64,000 bases of DNA, from contig NC_045144.1 in the NCBI RefSeq assembly GCF_008831285.2, forward strand, positions 13,877,858 to 13,941,857. The letters are read 5' to 3'. A model generated the notes under the pieces. The model was not told the origin of the DNA and did not search any database. It worked only from the letters and a program-made list of their open reading frames with translations. The translations under genes were made by a program, and so were the position numbers. This document shows, piece after piece, positions 48,073 through 61,782 of this stretch. Positions within the stretch are counted from its first letter, which is position 1. Every line of letters starts with the position of its first letter. The stretch comes from Nymphaea colorata. Its lineage: Eukaryota > Streptophyta > Magnoliopsida > Nymphaeales > Nymphaeaceae.

Positions 48073-50052
48073 CATGTCTCCGTTCATCACAAAGGATGTA
48101 GATGGAGGAGGTAAAGTGACAGCAGTAAAACTTTATGATGAATACCTACACGATGAAGAGTCAGGCTGAGCTAAGAATACAATGAGCATGAATGTAATCA
48201 TGGTAGTTTATCAACCATGACATGGAAAACCGCCAACCAGATACAACAAGTCAGATATGGTGGTCGACTATCAGTGTCGATCAGAACTTGAATCTCCAAT
48301 AACAACATAGTTTGTGAGATCATGAGCTTGTTGAACAATATCATAAGTGCAACTCTTGGAGAGCAAATTGCACATGGGGATAGCAAAAATGGTGAACGGA
48401 ATGAGGTTCAAATTGGTGAGATCAACCACAATATTGGGGATAATGATGGTCGCAAGGTAGACTTTTCACTAGGTATGACCTTCCTCTTTGGTAGACAACT
48501 TGAGGAAAAGCAAATAGTTGAATTTCCCATTTCAGTGTTTTCTTAGAAATGAACCAAATGTTGAAATGTCTTCCCTCTGGTGCAGTTTTCTCTAGGGAGT
48601 TGCCCCATCACACTTGATGATTTTGTCTAGTAAGTTCGTGGTCTAATAATATTAGAGATTTAACTTCTAATCTACACCTTTGGTCAACTCACCATCTCAA
48701 ATTGCTAAATCTCTTTGACACTCTTCCATCTTATGGTTGATAAAGCACCACCATGACTAATCCATTCATTGCATCCTTGGCTTGGGTTCACTATTCACTT
48801 CATAGATGATTCATTTGAAACATTTTCCAACGGTCAAAGTACCTATAGCCTCTAAATTGCCTCCTACATCTACTCACTTTGTGATGAGTGGAGACATGTA
48901 TATCATATGTTTGATTCTAGTGCTTCTGTAGCTATAAAAGCTTTGTCACACTCTATGACAAAGCTTTTGATAGCTACAGAAGCAATAGTATCAAGTGTAC
49001 AATCTACAACTTGTCTCCACTTATCACAACTGGAGTATATGTAAAAGCTAGATCAAAGGCTATAGAGGAACTTTAAGATGAATCACCGTATGTGGTGGAG
49101 AGTGAGTCTAAGCGAAGAATGCAAAGAGTGTGAATGTATTCATGGTTCTTCATCAACTATGAGATGGAAGAATGTCAACCAGATTTAGCAAGTTGGAGAT
49201 GGTGGGTTAACTATCAATTTAGATCAAAAGTTGAATATCCAATAGCAGCATGGTTCATGAGACCATGGACTTGTTGAACAATAGCATATGTACATCCCTT
49301 ACGAAGTGAATTGCAGTTGGGATAGCAAAATTGGTGTATAGAATAAGGATGAGATTGGTGAATTCAACTTTAATATTGGAAACAAAGATCACAGCAAGGT
49401 TGACTTTTCACTAAGTATGACCCTCCTCTACTAGTAGATACATTTGCAAAATAGCAGTCAAACCAATCTCTTATTTTCAAATGTTTTCTTAGAAAGCAAA
49501 ATCTCTTATTTTCAAGTGTTCTCTTAGAAATGAGCTAATTGTTGATATGCCCTCCCACGGCTGAAGTTTTCTCCATTGGAGTTGTCTCCATCGCACTTGT
49601 GAATTTGTTCAGCAAGTTTGTGGTCTCACAAACCAAGATAATGTGTGAGGTTTTACTTCCAATCTACATCGATGGAGAACTCACCATCTGAACTTGTTGT
49701 ATCTGACTGGCACTCTTCCATCTTATGGTAGATAAAGTGGAGAGTGCGTATTAACAGAAACATAATGAGTGACATTGTAGTCATGGTTCCTTATCAACTA
49801 CGAAAAGGAAGAATGCTAGCCATATACTGCTAGTTGAAGATGGTGGGCTGACTATTGGTGTAGATCAGAAGTCGATTATCCAATAGCAACATGATTTGTG
49901 AAAAAAAATGATCTTATTGAACAATATCATCAGTGCAGCTCCCATCTAACGAATTGCACTTAGGAGATAGCAAAAACAGTGAACGAGTGGAGGTTGAGAT
50001 TGTTGAGTTCAACTTTAGTATTGGGGACGAGGATGGTGGCAAGGTGAACTTC
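48073..50052 (+). repeat. Diverged tandem repeat, two full and one partial unit
   Basis: Core blocks recur in the same order in unit 1 (48139-48745), unit 2 (49090-49735) and unit 3 (49735-50052). They include TATCAACYA, AACAAGTYRGATATGGTGGY, CAATARCARCATRGTTYRTGA, CTTGTTGAACAATA and GACTTTTCACTA.GTATGACC. Units 1 and 2 also share CACTCTTCCATCTTATGGT near their ends. Unit 1 is lengthened by the foldback at its right end. No coding frame survives; the TCATGGTTCYTYATCAACTA words could be ancient coding sequence. Confidence 0.8.
48806..49088. repeat. ~280-bp foldback (inverted repeat) at unit junction
   Basis: The inner arms 48922-48948 and 48956-48983 are perfect complements of 27 bases, apart from one bulged G at 48969, around a 7-base loop (CACTCTA). 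The arms extend outward with lower identity. TGAGTGGAGACA on the left pairs with TGTCTCCACTTA on the right. CTATAGCCTCT pairs with AAAGGCTATAGAGG, and GATGATTCATTT pairs with AAGATGAATCACC. The same sequence opens unit 1 at 48073 (CATGTCTCCGTTCATCACAA), so the left arm is an inverted copy of the repeat start. Confidence 0.85.
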
Positions 50053-51554
50053 AATATAATGAAAGCTAATGGCAATTAATGGAAAAGTGGGCTGGTGCTT
50101 GAAGGAATTGAGATAGGGCCCCAAACCAAGCCTACGTAATCACATATGCTCATGTGACTCACTGCAAACTTATTCAAAAGCTACATTTTTCTATGAGGAC
50201 TTTTATGTTGTGTTGTTAGAGGCATACTCTTGATGACTAAAAGTGTACCTGTCAAGGCATTTTCACATAAAATAGCTTGAGCCCTTGGAGTGAAGTGCTT
50301 GTATACATGAAGATTGCACTTCAACAACATGAAGCACATGCTTAAAGTTGAAGCACACTTCATAGGTGAGGCAAGCACCTTAGGCAGAGCAACATGCAAC
50401 CTTTTTTTTACTTTTTTATTACGATTATCTCAACCTAAAACCTACAACCCCAACCCTCTTTGTTAAACTACCCCCTCCGCTTTCTCCCAAATTGTTTACA
50501 AAACATTTGTCACCCAAACACATATACCAACTTTTTTGAAAAAATTATGAAAGCATATTTTTTTCATAAAATTATTTTTCACAAACCAACTTTTTAACAA
50601 TGTCATCTAAACAAGACTTTGAATGCAACTTTCGTCTTTATTTTTTTTCATAAATGATCAAAATAATTGTGTGTGATGGGTTGGGAGGATGCATGTTTCG
50701 TCCTTGAATATGTAACACATAGTCTTGGAGTCCATGTTTTGAGTCAAAATGACATGTTTGCTAGACCTAAATAACTGAAAATGCCTTCTATTATAAAATG
50801 CAAACTGATTTTTTTTTTTTAGACAAGATGAAAATACATCCTACGCAATTCATGTATTAGAAGTTGAATACATGTTTTAAGCCTGATCACGCAAGCCACT
50901 CCCAGGAACTATACCTATGATAGGGTCTATTTAAGAACCTAATGGTTCATGTCAATTCACATTTAAGTCCAGAAACAACAAATGTAACAAAACTTATACT
51001 ACAATTACCAAGATCTGGAAATAGATTACTATACCTTCAAAACCTAATTGATGAATCAATAGCTTCCTAATGTCAATCACATTTTTTATTCAAAATCACA
51101 CTTTTTCATATTCAAATCCCTCCAGTTCGGTAACAACACTTTAAGATTCGAGTGGGATATAGCAAGTGAGGAGACATGGAAAAAGGAGAGTGTTACTCTT
51201 TTGCTAGAGATGATGATGGAGAGGAAGTGCAGAGAGACAAAAGGAGCTTCATCTTCGAGAAGAAGGTGATTGGCTAGAAGGCTTTAGAAAGAAATGCTAG
51301 CAAATCTAGTACGAATATCCTCTTCGAGATGTAGCTGGTTCAGCAAACTATCAGAAGCTGGAGGAGATGGCCAAAAAATTGGCAGACATCTCACGGGTTG
51401 TCATAAAGGAAATGAGTAATGCAATGTTTCAGCCAACCAAAAATTCATCAGTAGAAAAGGTTCCTCACAATACTTTCTGACTTATTGCCAAAGCATGAGG
51501 CTTGCTTCCCAAAGACTGGTCTAACCCTTAATATAAGGAAATGCTCTTGACAAA

Positions 51555-52000
51555 TGCACCCAAGATTGGAATGTTTTTCCATGACCTAGCTAGTTTGGCA
51601 AACATAGACATATCTGATTGTATTTCCCAAGGTGAACCTACAATTTTAGGACATATATTAAGAATAGTTAAGTAGTAAAATATTATTGTACCCAGAGTTG
51701 ATTCTATGAAGATTTAGAAAATAACACTTAGCAGTTCAAAATCTTTTTGTTGTTTGGAGATGACAATTAAAGTTATACAAGAAAGCTCTCATACTTGGAA
51801 TGTCTTACCATGACCACACCAGTTTGGTAAACATAGATATTTCCACTTCTATTTTCCATGACTAACTTGGCAATTTTAGAAGGCATAACATATTTAAGTG
51901 GTAAAACGTTAATATATCAAGAGTTGATTCCAACAAGATTTAGACAATAATATTCAGATGCTTCAAATCTTTTGGCTGTATGAACGTGACAACTAAAAAG
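51555..52000 (+). repeat. Tandem duplication, two ~220-240-bp copies
   Basis: 51555-51775 and 51797-52000 share TTGGAATGT, CATGACC.CACCAGTTTGG or variant, AACATAGAYAT, AGAGTTGATTCYA, AAGATTTAGA.AATAA and TGACAA.TAAA in order. The copies differ by many substitutions and indels. Confidence 0.75.
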
Positions 52001-52633
52001 TGTAAGAAATTCAAACAGAAATAATAGGCAGATGATTTTTTTGCCTTTGTTCTTATTTTCTTTCGATTGCCCTTTTCTAGGCATCAAAATATCAAAGAAA
52101 TGGCGAGATGCAAAAGGAGCCAAGCTTTTTATTGAGTTGGCAGTTGTGACTGTCTTGGATGTCTAAATATCAACCCAACTGCACTAGTTGACTCGCCACT
52201 ATTAGTTACCTCTTATCTATTTTAAATGCCTGCTAACAAAACCACTGCATTAGAACGGACGAGGTTCTCCCTATTACCAAATGGCCTGGAAGTTTTTACT
52301 TGGTTAATTAAGATACGGCTTAATAGTTTAACATGTGAAATTGATAATAAGCAAGCAAAACAAATATGCAAACTAATATAGCAGTTGAAATAGCAAATAA
52401 CTACTCACCAATGCTAGAGTGAATATAAACTGAAATAGTAGCAGTGTGGCAATACAACACTCTAATACAAACAAAGGCAACTAACGGACTTGTCTCAATC
52501 TATAGTCCAATTTAGTACCAATCTAGTGAACACAAGAGAAGTAAAGGCTGCTTCACTAGAGACTAACAGTTTGACAGAAATTACAACAAAATAATGATAT
52601 TTTGCCAAGTGAATAATAATTCTTATAAAAATC

Positions 52634-52860
52634 AATAAAGGATTTGCGGTCAAACCCCTCCCTCTTCAGACAAGATTTAAGAAAAGCTGCTTCACTAATG
52701 AAAAATTTAGTGAAAAGCTGGTTAAAGATTTAAGATTATCCCAATCTAACTAAAATAGAAATGATGAGCATTGTAACAAAGGTGTTTAGGATTTGTTTAG
52801 TAGGGAACCGTTTGTTAAAATAAAGGATTTGCGGTCAAACCCCTCCCTCTTCAGACAAGA
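52634..52860 (+). repeat. Exact 42-bp direct repeat (52634-52675 and 52819-52860)
   Basis: Both copies read AATAAAGGATTTGCGGTC... through ...TTCAGACAAGA without a mismatch, 185 bases apart. Perfect identity in otherwise diverged DNA suggests a recent local duplication or a slipped repair event. Confidence 0.92.
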
Positions 52861-53215
52861 AACCTTGGTTTTCACAAGATAACAAAGGTTTGAGATACTA
52901 ATTGAGAAATCCACGGCTTGTTGAAGTATTGACTTAACCTAACATGGATTTAAAGTCAACGTTAAACTTGGGGCTAACAACCATAGCTCAATGACTTGTG
53001 GTTTCCTACACATGGAACACCATGTATTGATTTTGCGTTGTTTTGTTCCCATTGTTAGCTAATTAACCATAGTCCAACAACAGTGACAAAGGGGCATTTA
53101 TTGAATAATGAAAATATTCCCATGAAGTATTGGGATTGAGAAAAAAGAAAGGGAGAGTGGGGACGTGCTTTCTTGGTCATGGCGACAGTGGAGCAAGGGC
53201 ATCCATTTCAGCATG

Positions 53216-53242
53216 TGAGAGAGAGAGAGAGAGAGAGAGAGT
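53216..53242. repeat. GA microsatellite
   Basis: Thirteen GA units. Confidence 0.9.
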
Positions 53243-53933
53243 AAGAAGCCCAGGATTAGTGATCCTACAACATGGGTTTTGTAAAATCATTGCACTGAGT
53301 ATGTTGTCATTTGAAATCAAGGCTTTGTGGAGTTGGGCTCTATTTGATTCCTAGTTATGAGGTTATCAACCAAAGTTTGACTAGACCTATGCCATTGTTA
53401 CACAAGGAATGATATTGCAAAATGACTACATTACAATGGAGCAGACTTGCCTCAGACCTTCTCTTAATTGAGACCCTTTTGGTGTGAATACTACGAGGAA
53501 AACAAATTCCCCTAAGTCTTATTACTATTGAGTTTCCTTGCAGACTGTCGAACGAGATACTCCATAGCGGAGTCTACTATCATACTGGGAGACCTTTTTG
53601 GGTTAGCTACATTTGAAACAAGAAGGTTTATACTATAAGGGTAACTTCTATAACTGAACTCTTTTAGGGAACAAAAAACCACTCTCCAATTGATTGGAAA
53701 TGTGAAAAGTTTGAATTGTTGGAGTTGACTTTGAAAATTCTAACCTCTCAATCAGTTGAGGTTGTTCAAAAGATGGGATTTCGAAAATGGATTTTCTAGA
53801 ACCTACACTAGATATATGGTTCCTTGTTTTGGAGAAAGATCATTTGGTTTGAAGTGGTTTTTGGTCTCTGGCTATTGCCCATTGTCTACTAGCTAGATAG
53901 CCAATTTGAGAACAAGCCATTTCTTGAAATACT

Positions 53934-54300
53934 GGGTCGATTGTTTGAAAGAAGTAATCACCCAAATAGAAAGGTGTGAAAAATTCCAAAGAACTATCAA
54001 CCAAATTAAATGAATAGTGTAGGTGTGACTATCTCTAGAGAGCCAAACTCCAAATTAGAAGGATAAAGTACAAGTTGTAATCAACTTCAAAGGGCTGTCT
54101 ACCAAATCAATACAAATGGATGTGACCAACTATGGGAGGCAACCACCAAATCACTACAAATGGATGTAACTGACTCGAGAGAGCCGACTACCAAATTAAG
54201 AAGATAAATTATAGGTCGTGACCGATTCTTGAGAGCCTATCACCAAATCAAGATAAACAGATGTGTGATTGACTCGAAAGAGCCTACCACCAAATTAGGG
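53934..54300 (+). repeat. Minisatellite, about eight units of 43-52 bp
   Basis: Units begin near 53934, 53979, 54026, 54078, 54123, 54167, 54219 and 54266. Each has TGACYGAYTC or similar, then AGAGCC or a variant, then CACCAAATYA and a variable tail ending GATG, GTG or TCG. Middle units are the best preserved (GAGAGCCGACTACCAAATTA; GAGAGCCTATCACCAAATCA). Unit length varies because the tails differ. Confidence 0.82.
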
Positions 54301-56440
<2,140 letters not shown>

Positions 56441-56827
56441 AACATCTTATCAAACAGAGGCTGGTCAGTCCAAGTTCAGGCAAACAAAAAGTGGCCTTGA
56501 TAAATTGGATATTCGAAAAAGAATGATATGCAACTAAGAAAGAAGATTGGATTTGGACTCGATTTAAGTAAACATTTTATCAGACTTTGATTGTATATTG
56601 TCTTAAATAAATATCCTATTAACATACAGCATAATGTGGTTTGATTTTGGTTTAAAAGTGGAATTCAAATGTTTTTCCAATCAATGTCTTTGATGAAGGG
56701 GTTCATATCATAAGAAGATAAGCCTCTAATGTTGGCCCACCTTAGGAAAGGAGCTTTAAATTATTGTCTGTGTACCAAAAAGGGACATTTTGGTTTTCTT
56801 CTCTGATTTTTTTTTCAACTTTCTATG
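56441..56827. other. Flank of element B, no recognisable feature
   Basis: Short host stretch between the microsatellite and the LTR end of element B. No gene is seen. Confidence 0.5.
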
Positions 56828-59333
56828 TGTTCGCACCCCACCCCTTCCTTCAAGGGCGTCGAAATGTGAATCAGCAAAATTCTTTTTAAATTGGTTTCTA
56901 TGAAAATTTTCAAGAGAAAGGGACCCGCCCATCGGTATGAGGTCCAACCATTCCTGCTGCCTTTAACAGGGGTAAATGGACCAAGGACTAAGGATTATTT
57001 GGATCAAGTACGAGTTATTAATACAAATTCTATATTCTTATGCATCGAGGTTTTGGATTCAAGAACCGAAGTTCATTTTGAATAAGTGATTTGAACTTGT
57101 TTTGAATATGAATTCCTTTGATTTGAAGATTAGAGGGTTTTCAAATTGATTTAAAGACCTTTGTCTTGGTACCATTTGAATTGAAATCCACAATTTTTGA
57201 GGATTTTGAAGATTTGAATTTGAGTTCTTTGTTCCGAACTCAAGATGATTCATGAATTGAAATTGTGACAATCTTATGATCAAAATTCTTATTTTGCCAA
57301 ATCGTGTAATTTGGTCTAAGATATTTAGAAAGTTGTGATTTGGTGAGGTAAAACTCATTCTTTTGATGAAACATAGGTTCCAAATTATTAAAAAATATGT
57401 CATTTACTAAACATATTTTAGCCAAGATTATAAATGCATTGCTTATGTTTTATTTGGAAATTAAGTGAAGTTTACAAATTCTTGTTGCAATATGACTTGG
57501 TAACTTTTTGCAACCTAAATTTGAATAACTTAATTTCTTGAGAATGTGCATGTAGTGCTATTGACTTTGGGTGAAATCTCTCTCTCTCATAATCTCTCAA
57601 GATTCATTCATATGAAACATTCATTCTTCACTCTCTCATAATCTCTCAAAATCCATTTATTGTAATTACATGTCATACAATCTAAACATAATTGATTTTT
57701 TTTAAAATGTAGGACTTTCTCTAAATGTGTTTATCATATTCTTAAGCACAAATGTTAAAGATGTAGTCCATAAACTTGAGATTTAACATAAACTCATGAA
57801 AATGATGAAAAATATACAAATGATGTCAAAATCAGTTTCAAAATATATGGGAGACGTGGATGACATCCACTTTTGTCCAAAAAAAATTAGATTTTGGTCT
57901 GATTTAAATGACTGAAAATTATGGACATTGATTCCAAGAGAGAGCTTGATTTCTAGATAGAGACAACAAGTCATTCAAACCTATTCAAATTTCAGATTTC
58001 ACATCAATGGAATCATCCACTTTTTTAGATAATTTTAGAATAGTTGATCCTCCTTTTGGAGAAATCAAATTTTTTGGCATTTAAGGAGATGGATTAGTCT
58101 CATGCAAATCAAAAAACTTATGAATGAGAACAACAACCCATAAAAAGTATTTTAGGAAGCCCATTGGATAGGTTTAGATTTTTTTATCATTCCTCAAAGT
58201 CTTGCCACTTTATGGTTGAAATTGACCTTTTAAATGTGTAAACTTGAAGCTAAGTCCTATAAAGAAAGGTCTGGTTTCAGCAACTTGCATACACTTTACG
58301 TATGGATGAAATAAAATGATTTCATAGCTTTGTACTATAAAAATCAACAAAATGATTCCTTTAAAAAAAAATAGTTTAGAAACATGTTCCAACCTGATTG
58401 TAAAGGAGGAAAATGAAATGAAATTTAATCAATGGACCACATAACTCATGAATCATGATTATTCATGGCTTAGTTCTTTTTTATGTAGGAAGATTGAAAA
58501 CTTGTTTCAGATCTCTCCTATCACCTTTGATCAATTGAAAAAGCATAAAACAAAATTACTTTAAATTGAAAGAGATGAACGAATGCTCAAGCTAGTTTGT
58601 CCTTAGTTTTACCATGCAAAGATGGAACACATTCATGAGAATGCATCCATCATTAATAGGCCTTTTTGTCACATATGTTGCAGCAAAATCACTCTCTCAC
58701 CGTGGGATTCTCTCATGGTGGGGAGTTCAAAATAGTTTTTAGTTGTTTTGACAAGGGCATGGCCTTGGGGCCCTTTTCAAAATTTGATACATTGGTTCAT
58801 CTTTTAGAAAAATTGACTCATGCATGCATCATGCATTAACATGTACATTTAATCGTAGTTTTCTCCTAACTGGATATCATTCCCAACTATGAAATAAATG
58901 AAAATAAACCCCTCTCACAAATTTCTGAAATTAAAATGAACCAACAAGAAGCTAAAGTAGATGAGAAATGAGTTAAAATTACCTACCTTGTGGTCAGTCT
59001 TGATGCTTGATCTTCTTCTTTACTTGTTTTCTAAATCAAGCAATCCTAAGCAAGAATCCAAACTTGGATTTGAGATTAGAAAGCAAGAAGATGAATAATG
59101 ACTTGCTGGAATTTGCAGTGGGGAAGAGGGCTTCTCTCCACGAAAATCCTACGTAAGGGTTCACTTAAGCACCCTAGCTTAGCAAAATCAATAGAAAGAA
59201 TAGAGGAAAATGTATAAGAGAATGATAGAAAGGGGGGAAGAGGGCTTGGACGAATTTTTCTTCTCCTCCTTGGTTTATCCTTCTTAGCTCCTTAGCTGCA
59301 GCAACTTGATGCAATACTCAAAAATTCGTCTCA

Positions 59334-59359
59334 CCCCCCCGCCCCCCCCCCCCCCCCCC
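59334..59359. repeat. C homopolymer inside LTR B
   Basis: C7-G-C18; on the element strand this is a G run. Element A has only GGGGG at the equivalent place (about 4984), so the run expanded in this copy or is a sequencing/assembly artefact. Confidence 0.85.
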
Positions 59360-59380
59360 TCCTTAGTTGCCAAGTGAGGG

Positions 59381-59389
59381 TTTATATAG
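59381..59389 (-). promoter_or_regulatory. Probable LTR TATA box (element B)
   Basis: CTATATAAA on the - strand, equivalent in place to TATATAA at 4957 in element A. Confidence 0.5.
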
Positions 59390-60721
59390 AAGAGAAGAAG
59401 GGTTCAACCACCTTTTTAACTCACCTTAGAAACTCACTTAAAACTTTGGGGACTTGTAAAATGAGTTAAATAGGCTTTAAAGGCTCTAATTACTCACTCT
59501 TAACTCATTCGCACAAGCTAGGTGGACTAGGCTAGGCGTGGTCAACCTTGGTTCAGACCTACTGACCAACTTTGGCCAAAATTTTGGATGAAAACACCCT
59601 TGCATCGGTTTTTGTCTCATTTTATTTTATTTATTTTTTTCTTGCTTTGAAATTGAGTATGTTAGGTTAAAACCTAGCTGTTAAGCTCTAAATGCTACTG
59701 AATTATGACAATTCAATTAAAATTTGAATAAAATTTGAATATTCTATCAAATTTGGTTAGAAAAGGATATTTTCATCCATAACTTGATTGAAGATGGATT
59801 TCAACTGAATCAATCTTTGGTTTGAAATATTGAATTTTCATTTGCTATTTGATTTATGCATTTGACAAATCCAAATTAACATTTGCCTTTCATAAAATCC
59901 TAATTTAGGTTTGGTAATCTCAATTTGCTCATAAAAGGGCAAAATTGTTCAGATTGGTTAATTTCGATCAATTGACCAAAGTCAAAGCTCATTCACGAGT
60001 AATTTGATTATCTTTGAATTGAGCTAAATTATATTTTGACTGAGTTTAGTCAAAGTGGATTCGATTTGGTTAAAGTCTATTTTCATCCACTGATTGGGTC
60101 GCGGAACTGAGTTGTAACTAAAATTAGCACCACATTTTGGTGCTCCTGGCTCAAACCTATTTGGATTAAGTAGGTTTGGTGTATTTAATTCTAACACTTA
60201 TTGCTTCTTTGGAATTTGATTTTTCTTTAACTAATGGAGAGAGAAAGATTAATGTCTCTTTTTTCCTATGAACCTTATTAATTGTCACTTGAAAATGATT
60301 TTTCTCTTGTGATCCCTGGGGTGGCTCTTGACCACATGGGCTAGGTGGGGCCCCCATGTGGGACCCACATTGCATTCTAGACTAAATTAGATCCAATTCA
60401 AGGATTTAAATCAAAATTTGAATTTTGCAATTGGATTTGGATTTCAAATGACATTTGCAATTGGATTTGGATGTCAAATGACATTTATAATTGGATTTAG
60501 ATATCAAATGACATTTATAATTGAATTTGGACAAATCCTAATTTGAACATAGTTTGGACTCGTAATCCTGTATGGGATTCGTGTCGTAGGTTAAATTCAT
60601 GATTTGAATCTAAATTGCGTCTAAATTCAAAATTGGCTTTGAAATTGTAATTTTTCACAATTCCTTTGTAAAATTTTGACATTGTTTCAATTCTGATGTG
60701 GACAAATTTGAGATGTTAACA

Positions 60722-61782
60722 GATACCCCTCTTTGCTGTTAAGCAAGTTGAAGAATTTGCTTAATAGCAAAGATTTACACACCAAATTTTTGAAAATTGT
60801 TTGAAAAATATATTTTTCAAATAATGTTGAATCATCCTCTCTTGAGGGGAATGCCATGCATGGACTTGAAATAAGAAGATTTTCCTCTATTTCACTAGAG
60901 ACTCTATAGAGGAATTAACGCTGGTTGAAAAATTTTACAATTGTGAAAGTTTTTGCATTTGATGCTTGGAGAACTTAGCCCTTGACGCCATTTTAACCAT
61001 TGGCAAGTGCTTTTTCTCTCCCTTTTTTTGCTTAGCTTTTCACTTTTTGGCTTTAGCTATTGAATTTTAATTTTCTTTTTGAGCTACCCTTCACTCTTGG
61101 AGGAAATTCCTCACCACCTCAATACCTACTAAGGAATTTCACCACTTTGGTGGTTTTGTGTAGTTTGCTTTGTGCAATATCAAGTCTATTGGGCTTTCTT
61201 ATGAACCCTTGTAGCAAGTTTTGGGCCGGTAACTCCCAGACCAGTTGGCTTTAGGGTACCAAGTGTAAAACACTCATCAGACTTACTTACTCAAATTCAA
61301 AAGGCTTTAGGAGACTTAATATAAAATGTTTATGGATTGCTTTTTAGCTTCATGGCATAAGCATAGGTCCTATGCCCACCCATGCCTGCAGAGCTTTGAA
61401 CCAGGGGAACAACTACACTCACCCCCGAGCTCATCGCTCAACTCATTTTGCGTGATAGCTTTTTCTTGCATCTTGCCAAGGTCTTTTAGGTCACAAGGGC
61501 TTTTTCTTATGGCATCTCATGCTAGACCTTTACAAGTGCCAATTGTCAGGACTAACATTAATTTCAATACATTAATCCCTCAATTTCTTTGAAAATTTCT
61601 TGTATAATTCAAGTCTATGTCCTTACTGTTGTTCTCAAGACATTGGCTGAGTTTGAAAATTTTGCAAATTGTGATGCATTTTTAAACTTTCTGAAAGGAT
61701 ACTTTGCCCCTTAGTTAATTTGAAAATTGCTAAGAATGTGCTTATCAAAGCATAATCGTTTTGAAATTTTTTAATTGCAAAT
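60722..61782 (-). other. Element B spacer and polypurine tract
   Basis: Counterpart of 2511-3571 in A. On the - strand the purine-rich AGCAAAGAGGGGTATC directly precedes the LTR start. No coding frame. Confidence 0.78.

Larger units (their letters stand above)
50053..53933. other. Intergenic with small duplications; no supported gene
   Basis: A 58-codon open stretch at 51300-51480 (LEEMAKKLADISRVVIKEMS) has coding-like composition but no recognisable domain. Local duplications are listed separately. Several poly-T and poly-A tracts. Confidence 0.4.
56828..60721 (-). repeat. 3' LTR of element B (about 3.89 kb)
   Basis: On the - strand it starts TGTTAACA at 60721 and ends GGTGCGAACA at 56828, the same termini as the LTR of element A. 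Order of internal landmarks is the same: TATA box, CT-rich leader, ACCTTGTGGTCAGTC-type block, and the GGGACCCGCCC-type block near the end. Identity to A is moderate, with many substitutions, so the two insertions come from diverged source copies. Confidence 0.9.
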
